A DNA stretch of 64,000 nucleotides, taken from Paracoccaceae bacterium. GTDB lineage: Bacteria > Pseudomonadota > Alphaproteobacteria > Rhodobacterales > Rhodobacteraceae. Position 1 is the first letter of the stretch; every line of letters starts with the position of its first letter. The translations under genes were made by a program, and so were the position numbers. The stretch covers positions 1-64,000 of the forward strand of contig WKFK01000011.1 of the NCBI GenBank assembly GCA_014872815.1, in the 5' to 3' direction. Under the pieces are notes generated by a model, which saw only the letters and a list, made by a program, of their open reading frames with translations, did no database searches and had not been told where the DNA came from. Positions 55,528 to 64,000 of this stretch are shown here, piece by piece.

Positions 55528-57153
55528 TCAAGGCGCTGCTGCAATTATCGACAACAAATCACCCTTTCGAAAAGGCTTGCTGAGAAAGTCGTCCATGCCC
55601 GCCTCCAGACACGCAGCTGTGTCACTGGGTTGCGCGTTGGCGGTCAATGCAATGATCCGACAGGCTGGGCGCGCCATGCCTTTTTCAAACGCGCGAATCT
55701 GTCGCGTGGCCTCCAGCCCCCCTAGTACTGGCATCGACAGGTCCATCAAAATCAGATCGCACTCCCCACTCTTGTAGGCCTCGACCGCCTGCTGCCCATC
55801 CGGCACAAACTGCAGCTGCGCCCCGGTTGCCCCCAACATTTTGCCCACCACCAACTGATTGGTTCGATTATCCTCCGCAATAAGAATCCGATGGCCTTTT
55901 AGCGACGGCACCTCGCCACCGACTGCGGCGCATTCCACAACACTCTCTTTAGCTTCTTCAAATCCGGGCGCACTTGGGCGTCTCTTGGCAACAGCACGAT
56001 CAGACACATCAACCCCGCCCACCACTGGTAAGTCTAGGTGGATCGCAAATTCTGCACCTTCGCCAAGCACGCTCTTTACAGACACAAGACCGCCCATGCG
56101 CTCCACCAGCGCCTGCGAAATTGCCAGACCCAGCCCCGTCCCATCCTCGCGATACGCCGTCGGATCCTCCGCCTGTTCAAAAGCGGCAAAGATACCCTTA
56201 TGAGCCTCGGGCGCGATACCAATCCCCGTATCCGCAACCGTTACCGTCAACGGGTACCTCTTGGCGTGTAGATCATAGGCGACCGAAACTGAAATATGCC
56301 CTTCATCGGTAAATTTGATCGCGTTGCCAATCAGGTTGGTCAAAACCTGCCGCACCCGCATGGCATCTCCGACAAACCTGTGCGGCGCACTCGCGCCATA
56401 ATCCACCCGCAAGTCCAAACCCTTTGCGTCGGACCGCGTGCTCAAAAGCGTCGTGATTTCTTGAACCAACTGGTACAACGAAAACGGCTCTTCTTGCAGC
56501 GTGATTTTTTCGGCCTGAATCTTGGAGAAATCCAGCACATGGTTAACCAGGCCCAAAAGCGCATTGGCCGAACTGTGGATCGTGTCAGAATAAAGCTTCT
56601 GCTGCGGTGTCAACGCCGTCTCCCGCATCAACTCAGACATGCCCAAAATCCCATTCATCGGCGTGCGGATTTCATGGCTCATGTTCGCGAGGAAACGTTC
56701 TTTTGCGGTACTGGCTTCTTCCGCTTTCTCTTTCGCAATCTTGGTCAGTTCGAGGGCTTCATCCCGCTCCCTCTCGGATGTCACATCAAGAGAAAACCCA
56801 ATCAAATGACGGACCGTTCCATTGGCATCACAAATCGGCGTCAGGGTCGTGCGCAAATCCACGACACGTTTGGGAAAAGGGATCACGGCGGAATAGGTCG
56901 TCGGCTCAGCGGCCTCGATAATCTCTAGGTGCTTCTTTAGCGCTCTTTCCCCCATCGCACCCGGGTAAATTTCTTGCGCCGTTTTGCCCACGATGTCTTC
57001 AGATCGAAGTCGAACGAGTTCAAGCCCCGCTTGGTTCATCATCACATACCGCGGCAGGCCGTCTTCACCGACTTTTAACACAAATACACTTGTAGGAACC
57101 GCATTCAACAACGCGTCATAGCCGGGGAAATCCAAGATTGTCACGCGATGCAC
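55528..57153 (-). CDS. Soluble hybrid histidine kinase 2 (PAS-HisKA-HATPase-REC)
   Basis: A 541-residue paralogue: PAS about 15-128, H160 in NMSHEIRTPMNG, ATPase domain with DTGIGIAPEAHK and GTGLGLAI, and receiver D471 in LMDLSMPV. No membrane segment, no Hpt. Start is GTG at 57153 with AGGAGG 9 bases upstream; that Shine-Dalgarno lies in a hairpin arm (57164-57183). The PAS domain shares DGLPRYVMMN with kinase 3, so the two likely sense related signals. Confidence 0.92.
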   Translation of the reverse strand: MHRVTILDFPGYDALLNAVPTSVFVLKVGEDGLPRYVMMNQAGLELVRLRSEDIVGKTAQEIYPGAMGERALKKHLEIIEAAEPTTYSAVIPFPKRVVDLRTTLTPICDANGTVRHLIGFSLDVTSERERDEALELTKIAKEKAEEASTAKERFLANMSHEIRTPMNGILGMSELMRETALTPQQKLYSDTIHSSANALLGLVNHVLDFSKIQAEKITLQEEPFSLYQLVQEITTLLSTRSDAKGLDLRVDYGASAPHRFVGDAMRVRQVLTNLIGNAIKFTDEGHISVSVAYDLHAKRYPLTVTVADTGIGIAPEAHKGIFAAFEQAEDPTAYREDGTGLGLAISQALVERMGGLVSVKSVLGEGAEFAIHLDLPVVGGVDVSDRAVAKRRPSAPGFEEAKESVVECAAVGGEVPSLKGHRILIAEDNRTNQLVVGKMLGATGAQLQFVPDGQQAVEAYKSGECDLILMDLSMPVLGGLEATRQIRAFEKGMARPACRIIALTANAQPSDTAACLEAGMDDFLSKPFRKGDLLSIIAAAP

Positions 57154-57163
57154 CCATGAGATG

Positions 57164-57183
57164 ACCTCCTATAATCCGGAGGT
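57164..57183 (-). promoter_or_regulatory. Hairpin that hides the ribosome site of kinase 2
   Basis: ACCTCC (57164-57169) and GGAGGT (57178-57183) form a 6-bp stem with an 8-base loop. On the minus strand the arm nearer the start codon contains the AGGAGG Shine-Dalgarno. Such pairing can limit translation until it is melted or bound; this is inferred. Confidence 0.45.
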
Positions 57184-57330
57184 TTTTAAACACACCTAAC
57201 GTGATACCTAAGAATTCCTTACCAAACAGTTTCCAACCCGCGAAATGCTCTCCTTTTATTCTGTGACACGCCGGAGTTTGACACACGCCAACCATCTGAA
57301 AAAGATCGGAAAAGCGGAGAAAGCAGTATG

Positions 57331-58932
57331 TCACCACTCAATGATGGAAATCAGATCACCCTTACGGAAGGGCTTGCTTAGAAAATCATCCATTCCGGCC
57401 GCCATACAGGCTTCCGCATCACTTGGCTGCGCATTGGCCGTCACCGCGATGATCTTACACGCAGGTCGATCTTCAGCTTTTTCATAGGCCCGAATTTGAC
57501 GGGTGGCTTCCAAGCCTCCCAGGACAGGCATCGACAGATCCATTAGGATCAAATCACACTCACCAGATTTATAGGCTTCTACCGCTTGCGCACCATCTGG
57601 GACAAACTGCAAGTTCGCCCCTGTTGAACCCAACATCTTACTGACCACAAGTTGATTGACACGATTGTCTTCTGCCACCAGGATTTTCATCCCATCCAAC
57701 GTCGCGCCAGTGCTGTCCTGAGCCGGTACTTGCGTCATTTCTTCTTTTGACGGCGGATACGGCGCAATCAATGGTTCCTCAACCTCATAGTCGCCCACGT
57801 CGGCGTCCGTGGTGGGCAGCCCAAGATACACTGTGAAAGTCGATCCCTGCCCCAACTGACTGTCGAGCTTGATCTTACCGTTCATACGCTCCACCAAAGC
57901 GCGCGATATGGCCAACCCAAGCCCGGTTCCGTCTTCGCTGCGCGTCGCCATCTTGTCGCTTTGCTCAAACGCGGAAAACACAAGGTCATGTTCATCCACG
58001 TCTATGCCACGCCCTGTGTCACGGACGGAAATCGTCAATGGCAAACGCGCCGCTTCTTTGTGATATCCAACGCGCACATCAATCCGCCCATGTTCCGTGA
58101 ACTTGATCGCATTGTTAAACAAATTCAGCAGCACCTGCCGAATACGACTGGCATCGCCCACAAAATTCGACGGCACAGATTTGTCATATTCCACATCAAA
58201 TGCCAGCCCTTTGGACTCAGCGCGCACACTCAAAAGCGTCTGCGCCTCATGCACAACCCGCCGCAAAGAAAACGGCTCATCGTGAATCGAGAGCTTCCCA
58301 GCTTGGATTTTTGAAAAGTCCAAAACGTCATTGATGATGTCCAAAAGCGCATTGGCTGAGCCAGATATGGTCTCCGAATAAAGACGTTGGCGATCGGTGA
58401 GTGTTGTTTCTTGGAGCAACTCGCACATGCCAATGATGCCATTCATCGGAGTGCGAATTTCATGGCTCATATTGGCGAGGAACTGCTCTTTCGCCTCGCT
58501 GGCCTCTTCCGCAGAATCTTTGGCCAGTCGCATCAACTCTAGCGCAGTGTCACGCTGCTTCTCTGAGGTGATATCAACGGACGTGCCCAACAGGTATTCA
58601 AGCGCACCATTTTCATCGTAAATCGGCGTCAGCGTCGTGCGGATTTCCTTAGGCCCTGCTTTGAGGGGAAAAGACACCTCGTAAGTCGTTTCTTGCCCGG
58701 ATTTCACAACACCCAAATGTAGGGCAAGCGCGCGCCTTCCAGTAACCTCACCGAAAATTTCAGCCGCTGTTTTACCTTCCACAAATCCCGGCTCAAGCTG
58801 TGCGGTTTCGCGCGCCACCTGATTCATCATCACATATCGTGGCAGGCCATCCTCTGCTATTTCCAAGACGAAGACGCCCATCTTCACCTTTTCCAAGAGC
58901 GCGAACTCTATAAGATTTTTGCGTTTCCGCAC
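57331..58932 (-). CDS. Soluble hybrid histidine kinase 3 (PAS-HisKA-HATPase-REC)
   Basis: A 533-residue paralogue: PAS about 10-125 with DGLPRYVMMN, H157 in NMSHEIRTPMNG, ATPase domain with DTGRGIDVDEHD and GTGLGLAI, and receiver D465 in LMDLSMPV. The receiver is nearly identical to that of kinase 2, a sign of recent duplication or gene conversion. No membrane segment or Hpt. Start is GTG with GGGAAAAG before it. It is the first gene of the three. Confidence 0.92.
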   Translation of the reverse strand: MRKRKNLIEFALLEKVKMGVFVLEIAEDGLPRYVMMNQVARETAQLEPGFVEGKTAAEIFGEVTGRRALALHLGVVKSGQETTYEVSFPLKAGPKEIRTTLTPIYDENGALEYLLGTSVDITSEKQRDTALELMRLAKDSAEEASEAKEQFLANMSHEIRTPMNGIIGMCELLQETTLTDRQRLYSETISGSANALLDIINDVLDFSKIQAGKLSIHDEPFSLRRVVHEAQTLLSVRAESKGLAFDVEYDKSVPSNFVGDASRIRQVLLNLFNNAIKFTEHGRIDVRVGYHKEAARLPLTISVRDTGRGIDVDEHDLVFSAFEQSDKMATRSEDGTGLGLAISRALVERMNGKIKLDSQLGQGSTFTVYLGLPTTDADVGDYEVEEPLIAPYPPSKEEMTQVPAQDSTGATLDGMKILVAEDNRVNQLVVSKMLGSTGANLQFVPDGAQAVEAYKSGECDLILMDLSMPVLGGLEATRQIRAYEKAEDRPACKIIAVTANAQPSDAEACMAAGMDDFLSKPFRKGDLISIIEW

Positions 58933-59187
58933 GTCTTTTCCCGCAACCTTTGGCCCAAAAACAATTGGGCGTTAAAATCTAGTTCAAATTATTCCGAACT
59001 GGTTACCGAAACCTTGCCGCAAGGAATTTCGGTTTGCGGCGTACAACTTTTTTGGATTTGACAGAGGATACTATTCTCAAACCCATTGAAAAAACTATCA
59101 ACGCCCCCCTAAAGCCGCGTCAAGCTCTAAGATGCCCCTTTCGACGCTTCGCTTAATTACAACACAGCGCATGTTCGAACGTGATCA

Positions 59188-60684
59188 CTACGCCCCATAA
59201 ACTGCGCCCCAACGTTCTATCAGCCTTTGTTGCAATTTTTTGGAACGCCCGTTGTAGGTCCGGGCGCCCTTGGGGCGCTCACGGTCAGGACCAATCAGGC
59301 GATCGCGCGCATTTACATCGGCTCCGAAGATCGCAAAGGCCAGCTCTTGACCGTCCGATGACTGAACATAGCCGGCCAAAGCGCTGACAAAATGTAACGT
59401 ACCCGTCTTGGCGAGCACCTTCAGGGGATGGTTTTTGTTCACTTTGCCGTTGGCATCCCTTAACGCGAATGTTTTCAGGATCGGCCGTAGCACCGCGTGC
59501 CGCCCGGCTTGCGCAAGCATAACCGCCATTTCATCAGCCCGCAGACGTGACGCCTCTCCCAGCCCGGAATGATCCACCAACGCCGCATTCGGCATACCAA
59601 GAGCGGAAGATGCCCAAGCATTCATGGCAGCTGCCGACGCCTTTATGGATTGTGGCTGTGCCCCACGTGCTTGGCTGGCCGCAATGCCAACCATCTCCGC
59701 TGTGATATTTGTAGAATACTTGAGCATTGCCTTTAGAATGTCGCGCAATGCTGGGCTCTGCTTGCGGGCCAAGACCGTCCCACGAGGCGGGTTTTGCGTC
59801 TTTTTCGGAGCCTTCAACGTGATCCCATGCGACCGGGCGAGCGTTCGAAACACCTCACCAGCATAGACCTCAGGCTCTCGCATTGGCAGCCACCGTGCCC
59901 CACCTTTGCCCAACGCGCCACTGGCAACCGTCCAATGATCCCGGCCACCTTTCGATTTGTAAGTGTAGACCGGTAGGTCACGCTTCACGATCTTCATCCG
60001 CGCCACATCCACGTCCGGACGATACTTATTGCTGCGCCCGTCCATCGACACCGCATAGCCGTTGGCACCCCGTTTCCACTCAAAGTGCACCCGGTTGTAA
60101 TTCAGTGCGATACCGGAAATCGCCGGGTTATACCCCGCATGATCCGGCTGTTTTTTATCGATCCGCTTGGCCGCAGGAAGCGCACCGCCCCAAACCAGAA
60201 ACTGCCCGGTAACTTCGCGCACCCCGGCCGCCTTCAACGTGCGCGCCAAATCCGCCAACCCATTGGTGTCTAGGGTCGGATCACCGCCACCACGCAACAC
60301 CAAGTCGCCCCGCAAGACCCCGTTTGAGATGTTTCCGACAGCGACCAAAGTGGTCTGAAACCGGTGGTTTGGGCCAAGGTAGTTTAACGCATAAAGCGCG
60401 GTCAGAACCTTTGTGACGCTCGCTGGCGGTAAGCCGCTGCTGGCCTGATGCCCCTCCAACACCGCACCATCCCCCATACGCGCAACCGCAAAGCTCACAT
60501 TCCCGCTCAGCCCGCTCTCGCGGATCAACGCCTCTGCGGACGGAGCGTTCTTGGGAAGGGCGGTCCCTCTCGACGGGCGCAATACAGGCCGCAACGACCG
60601 GCTTGGTGCATCTGCCAAAACAGACGTGCCAATCGACGCAACACTCAAACTCAAAAACGCGCGGCGGGAAAATACCTTCGTCAT
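59188..60684 (-). CDS. dacB: D-alanyl-D-alanine carboxypeptidase/endopeptidase (PBP4, S13)
   Basis: A 498-residue penicillin-binding protein that trims peptidoglycan in the periplasm. The active-site motifs are SVTK (residues 89-92), STN in KYSTNITAE, and KTG in LAKTGTLHF. The N-terminus carries a twin-arginine type signal (SRRAFLSLS), unusual for this family, which more often uses Sec. Length is normal for S13. It is divergent from an EamA gene. Confidence 0.94.
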   Translation of the reverse strand: MTKVFSRRAFLSLSVASIGTSVLADAPSRSLRPVLRPSRGTALPKNAPSAEALIRESGLSGNVSFAVARMGDGAVLEGHQASSGLPPASVTKVLTALYALNYLGPNHRFQTTLVAVGNISNGVLRGDLVLRGGGDPTLDTNGLADLARTLKAAGVREVTGQFLVWGGALPAAKRIDKKQPDHAGYNPAISGIALNYNRVHFEWKRGANGYAVSMDGRSNKYRPDVDVARMKIVKRDLPVYTYKSKGGRDHWTVASGALGKGGARWLPMREPEVYAGEVFRTLARSHGITLKAPKKTQNPPRGTVLARKQSPALRDILKAMLKYSTNITAEMVGIAASQARGAQPQSIKASAAAMNAWASSALGMPNAALVDHSGLGEASRLRADEMAVMLAQAGRHAVLRPILKTFALRDANGKVNKNHPLKVLAKTGTLHFVSALAGYVQSSDGQELAFAIFGADVNARDRLIGPDRERPKGARTYNGRSKKLQQRLIERWGAVYGA

Positions 60685-60805
60685 GTGTAAAACTTTACCC
60701 TTTTGCCGCCCGCCGGTTCAACCCGCCGATCCGCAATTCTCTGTTTGCAATCCAGCACCAATACACAGACTTTTTGTGTCAGAACAAACATGTTACGCCG
60801 CTTCC

Positions 60806-61681
60806 ATGTGGAAAGTGTTCCTTCTTATGTTTGCCGCCATGTCGATGATCCCCGCCGGGGACACCGCCGGCAAACTCATGACCCAAGACTTTGACACCAG
60901 CCCGCTATTTGTCGCCTGGTCGCGCTTTGTGCTTGGCAGCCTCATCGCTCTGCCACTGTTGCGACCCGATACACTCAGACTGCTGACCAACTGGCGCATC
61001 TGGCTGCGCGCAGCCCTGCTGACCGGTGGCATCACCTGCATCCAAACCGCTCTGCAAACCGCTCCGCTGGCAAACGTTTTCGCCGCCTTCTTCATCGGAC
61101 CGCTGTTTTCCTATCTGCTCTCCGTGCTGCTCCTGAACGAAACCGTCACCCGCGCCCGCAGCGCGCTTATGGCGCTCGGCTTTTTGGGCGTCCTGCTTGT
61201 GGTCCGTCCCAGCTTTGACATGTCCCCGGGCCTTCTTTGGGCGCTGGCCGCAGGCCTGTTCTACGGTGCATTTCTCACAGCTTCCCGCTGGCTCGCACCC
61301 ATTGGCCGACCCACCAGCCTGCTCTTCACGCAGTTGTTCCTCTCTGCCGTGATGATGACTCCCGTCTGCCTGACCCAGATCCCGCCCATATCGCCCACTT
61401 TGGCAGGCCTCACCGCCGCCAGCGCGATCCTGTCAATGGGCGGGAACTTCCTACTGCTCTTTGCCTATGCCCGCGCAGAAGCCGCCGTGCTCGCACCCTT
61501 TGTCTACCTACAACTTGTAAGCGCTGTGGCCCTAGGGTGGCTGGTGTTTGACGACTTGCCAGACACCATGACATGGCTTGGCCTCACCCTGATCATTGGC
61601 GCAGGCATTGCCTCTGCCTTGCTGTCCAAGATCAGAACCGGCGCTCCACGCCAAACTGCACCCCAACCGAGCGATAGCTGA
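60806..61681 (+). CDS. EamA/DMT-superfamily permease
   Basis: A 291-residue ten-helix inner-membrane permease with two EamA repeats; PLANVFAAFFIGPLFSYLLS in the first repeat is typical. The ATG at 60806 begins the first helix; a longer upstream frame runs into dacB on the other strand and is rejected. Substrate unknown. Its last 50 bases overlap the 3' end of the convergent Slam-like gene. Confidence 0.88.
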   Translation: MWKVFLLMFAAMSMIPAGDTAGKLMTQDFDTSPLFVAWSRFVLGSLIALPLLRPDTLRLLTNWRIWLRAALLTGGITCIQTALQTAPLANVFAAFFIGPLFSYLLSVLLLNETVTRARSALMALGFLGVLLVVRPSFDMSPGLLWALAAGLFYGAFLTASRWLAPIGRPTSLLFTQLFLSAVMMTPVCLTQIPPISPTLAGLTAASAILSMGGNFLLLFAYARAEAAVLAPFVYLQLVSAVALGWLVFDDLPDTMTWLGLTLIIGAGIASALLSKIRTGAPRQTAPQPSDS

Positions 61682-62897
61682 ACGCCGCAATATCGCTACG
61701 CCCACGCTCCGCATCAATTTGCAGATAGGGCGTGTACGCTCCCGCAATAAACAAATCAGACCGCTCAATCCTCAAGCTGCCGCCGTAAATCATCTCATCG
61801 CGATCTGCTTGGAATGCCGCTGATGGGTTGAGAAAATCCTTGTGCCGCACAAACAGGCGTGGCCGGAAGGTCCACCCATTTTTGACATCAATCGTAGAGT
61901 ACACACTCCACTCAAGGGACTGAAATGCAAAGGAGGCGGTGTCTGTATTGCGGCGTTCATAGGCCAATTCAGTCCCTAGCACAGCGCGACCACCCACAGA
62001 CCGACGAAATCCAACCAGACCTTTCAGCTGACTGCCGTCCAATCCACTGCTGACATGATTGTCGATTTGGGCAAAAGACAAGCGGCCATAGGCAGAACCG
62101 CCTATCAAGCTGCGCCGTTCACCCAGAACTTCTAGCCCAAAGGCATCCTCATAGTGCTCACCGGCCAGAACCCGCGTATTGGCAAAGGCTGCAACAGACG
62201 CTGTTGTCTTGTTGGACAGCAACCGAAGACCTAAACGACCGCGCAACTGCAAATCGTCATAGGCGCGACCTTCGGCCTCCAACACATCAAATCCAAAACT
62301 TGCGAAGCCGACGGTGTTGGCACTGGCGCCGCTCAATCCGCCAATCTGACGACGAAAGTTCATCGCGCCACTGGCTTTCAGCGCAGGCACATGTTCCACT
62401 GGACGGTCATATGTGAATGGCAAAACCACTCCGTTGACGTCCAATTCAATATCTTCGCTGTCGTAAGAACGCGTGTTTCCGGCCGTGGTAAACCCAATCG
62501 ACAGATCCCATTCAAACCCGCGCCGCGCATCAATTTGGCGAATAAACGCCAAAACCGTCTCGCGTACCGGCTCCGGTAAATCGCCTGACAAAACCCGGAA
62601 AAACTCTTCGCGCGATCTGGCCCATTGTTCGGCCATAAAATAGGCCCGCGCCAATTCAAGCCGCACACGTACCAGTTTGGGATTGTCGGCCAATATGGCC
62701 TGCAGGACAGGAATGGCGATCCGCGGTTGCCCCGCGTTCAACGCAGCCATGGCATAATCAAAGGCCTGTTCAATTTCGACAACCGTGGCCGTTGGGGTGT
62801 TGGCTTTCGCTGGATCTGTAGGAGATACCGCCCCCACGATTGCAAGTGCCACAACGGCGATAGCGCCGCGAAAATTAAAAAATACTGGCTTGCCCAT
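61632..62897 (-). CDS. Slam-type surface lipoprotein assembly modifier
   Basis: A 421-residue outer-membrane protein. A signal peptide ends near DPAKA. An N-terminal helical TPR-like domain (about 45-115) includes YAMAALNAGQPRIAIPVLQA. A C-terminal beta-barrel of many amphipathic strands follows and ends in phenylalanine (VQFGVERRF), the outer-membrane assembly signal. This is the layout of DUF560/SlipAM (Slam) proteins, which move lipoproteins to the cell surface. GAGG precedes the ATG at 62897. The gene upstream encodes a TbpB-like lipoprotein, the expected client. Confidence 0.75.
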   Translation of the reverse strand: MGKPVFFNFRGAIAVVALAIVGAVSPTDPAKANTPTATVVEIEQAFDYAMAALNAGQPRIAIPVLQAILADNPKLVRVRLELARAYFMAEQWARSREEFFRVLSGDLPEPVRETVLAFIRQIDARRGFEWDLSIGFTTAGNTRSYDSEDIELDVNGVVLPFTYDRPVEHVPALKASGAMNFRRQIGGLSGASANTVGFASFGFDVLEAEGRAYDDLQLRGRLGLRLLSNKTTASVAAFANTRVLAGEHYEDAFGLEVLGERRSLIGGSAYGRLSFAQIDNHVSSGLDGSQLKGLVGFRRSVGGRAVLGTELAYERRNTDTASFAFQSLEWSVYSTIDVKNGWTFRPRLFVRHKDFLNPSAAFQADRDEMIYGGSLRIERSDLFIAGAYTPYLQIDAERGRSDIAAFSYRSVGVQFGVERRF

Positions 62898-62930
62898 TCT
62901 GGTACCTCGATACTGCCACCCCAATTAGGG

Positions 62931-62960
62931 TGTCGCGCTCCGCATTTTCGGAGCGCGACA
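62931..62960 (-). promoter_or_regulatory. Perfect 12-bp hairpin between lipoprotein and Slam genes
   Basis: TGTCGCGCTCCG (62931-62942) and its exact complement (62949-62960) flank a 6-base loop. There is no U-run on the minus strand, so it may be a partial terminator or mRNA-stabilising element that makes more lipoprotein than Slam. Confidence 0.6.
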
Positions 62961-62983
62961 AAGTCAGCTATAGAGGCATAGGG

Positions 62984-63886
62984 TTAATCAGCGCCAAACG
63001 CGCCAGAGTATTGGCCAATGTTGCCCTGCATCTCAAATGTGCCACCAACTTCTTCCGCGTTGTCCCCATAAAACGACCCTTCCAATGTGCCCAAGTTGGT
63101 CGCGCTAGAGGCAATGTTTGCGCTGAAACCATTGCCATCGATGGTTCCAGTGCCGGCAAAGTCGAGGTTTGTTCGACGCCACGCGCCTCCGCCAGACAGT
63201 TCGCGGACATACGTGTTTGTCGTTGCAACACTGATATTGGAGAAATCTGAAGTTGTTAGACCGATTTGGGATTCAGCCACCAAGGCGCGACCGTCAGTTG
63301 TCACGACCATGCCAACCGTGGACCCTTGATACGTCGCGGAACCACTGGAAGGTACACTGGCAGCTGCGGTGCGATTGCCAAAGCTGCCGACTGTGACGCT
63401 ACCGGAATCCGTACCAACGCCGTTTGCCCACATGCCAAATGTCTGGTGATCAAAATCCAGTGCTATAGCATTGCCCATCCAACCGCGATCCCGTCCATCG
63501 GCGGACTCACTTGTCAGAACCAACGCATCCATTCCGTCGCTTATTTCATCACCATTGGCGGTGGCAAAACGTGTGGTGCCACTTCCGTTGGTCATTGCCA
63601 ATGTTTCCATCTCACCGATATTGGTGCCAATTTGGATCGAGCCACTCTCTTGGCTGCCCAATGACGAACCCGTCACGAGCCCTCCGCCATCGGTCGCCAG
63701 CGCCCCTGTTCGGGTCTGCCCATTCAGAGTGGTCTCGCCATGCGCCAGATACAAACGGTCACCCGCCATATCATTTAGGCGATCGCCAATTTCGTCTTCG
63801 ATATAGCCCTCAATCGTGCTCTTGCAGCCTGCAACTGACGCCAGAGCGCCTACCGCCAACAGGGCCTTGATAGATGTGTTCAGCAT
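62984..63886 (-). CDS. TbpB-like surface lipoprotein
   Basis: A 300-residue protein with a lipoprotein signal: LASVAGC puts the lipid cysteine at residue 21. The mature part is repetitive beta structure rich in Gly, Ser and Thr. The C-terminal GSFYGDNAEEVGGTFEMQG (270-288) is the hallmark of the TbpB/factor-H-binding-protein barrel domain. Only one such domain is present, against two lobes in true TbpB. It lies 86 bases before a Slam gene. The ligand (iron protein, haem, vitamin or other) is unknown. Confidence 0.72.
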   Translation of the reverse strand: MLNTSIKALLAVGALASVAGCKSTIEGYIEDEIGDRLNDMAGDRLYLAHGETTLNGQTRTGALATDGGGLVTGSSLGSQESGSIQIGTNIGEMETLAMTNGSGTTRFATANGDEISDGMDALVLTSESADGRDRGWMGNAIALDFDHQTFGMWANGVGTDSGSVTVGSFGNRTAAASVPSSGSATYQGSTVGMVVTTDGRALVAESQIGLTTSDFSNISVATTNTYVRELSGGGAWRRTNLDFAGTGTIDGNGFSANIASSATNLGTLEGSFYGDNAEEVGGTFEMQGNIGQYSGAFGAD

Positions 63887-64000
63887 TTTCTTTTACCCGT
63901 ATGAAGTCCGTTTCCTTGGTCAGAGAAGAGCGCTGATTTTGTTTAGGGTCCCACCGGCTCGCTCTTGCCCCCAACCAAAACTGTTTTCCTTAACGGGCGG
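63887..64000. other. Upstream region at the right edge
   Basis: No gene start is visible in the last 114 bases. The region should hold the promoter of the lipoprotein-Slam pair, but I see no clear -35/-10 boxes and no Fur-like palindrome. Confidence 0.4.

Overview
The window looks like a chromosomal segment of a Roseobacter-group member of the Rhodobacterales (Alphaproteobacteria). The evidence is a class I lysyl-tRNA synthetase, an NDUFS4-type complex I accessory protein, TRAP transporters, cupin-type XRE regulators, and the general codon and GC habit. It is gene-dense. I see no rRNA, tRNA, CRISPR array, insertion sequence or integrase. Most of it is ordinary core metabolism with several small accessory blocks.

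Layout. 0-1.4 kb: the start of a threonine/serine dehydratase-like gene, translationally coupled to a D-amino acid dehydrogenase. 1.6-9.7 kb: a one-strand glycine utilisation cluster (glyA, lipA, an AGCS symporter, gcvT, gcvH, gcvP) with a divergent XRE-cupin regulator at 9.8 kb. 11-16 kb: an NDUFS4-like gene, uvrB, an AT-rich membrane-anchored unknown, and two small unknowns. 16-20 kb: an isocitrate lyase/PEP mutase-family lyase with a complete TRAP transporter and a divergent Lrp regulator. 20.4-28.4 kb: a peptide ABC transporter with an M24 aminopeptidase and its own XRE-cupin regulator. 28.6-35.5 kb: small lipoproteins and secreted proteins, a candidate small RNA, UspA, an ABM protein, LysR, a low-molecular-weight phosphatase, a sirtuin and a copper chaperone.

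35.5-48.4 kb: rpmB, two tandem phloretin/DAPG hydrolase-like paralogues, meaB, a DUF3108 protein, hrpB, NUDIX, a Pit phosphate transporter behind a multi-repeat PHO box, a ketopantoate reductase-like gene, argF-argD and an EamA permease. 48.4-53.6 kb: a large parallel beta-helix protein, a DUF4864 protein, lysS and a TerB-like protein. 53.7-58.9 kb: three tandem soluble hybrid histidine kinases, all starting with GTG. 59-64 kb: a D-Ala-D-Ala carboxypeptidase, a second EamA permease, and a Slam-type outer-membrane protein paired with a TbpB-like surface lipoprotein.

How the genes work together. The glycine block imports glycine or alanine, cleaves glycine (GcvTHP), makes the lipoyl cofactor that GcvH needs (LipA), and converts the C1 unit plus glycine to serine (GlyA). 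The peptide block imports peptides and trims Xaa-Pro bonds. The lyase/TRAP block is probably an organic-acid uptake and cleavage module of unknown substrate. The less familiar parts are the Slam/lipoprotein pair, the tandem kinases, the tandem PhlG-like pair, and an orphan promoter-terminator unit near 29.5-29.7 kb.
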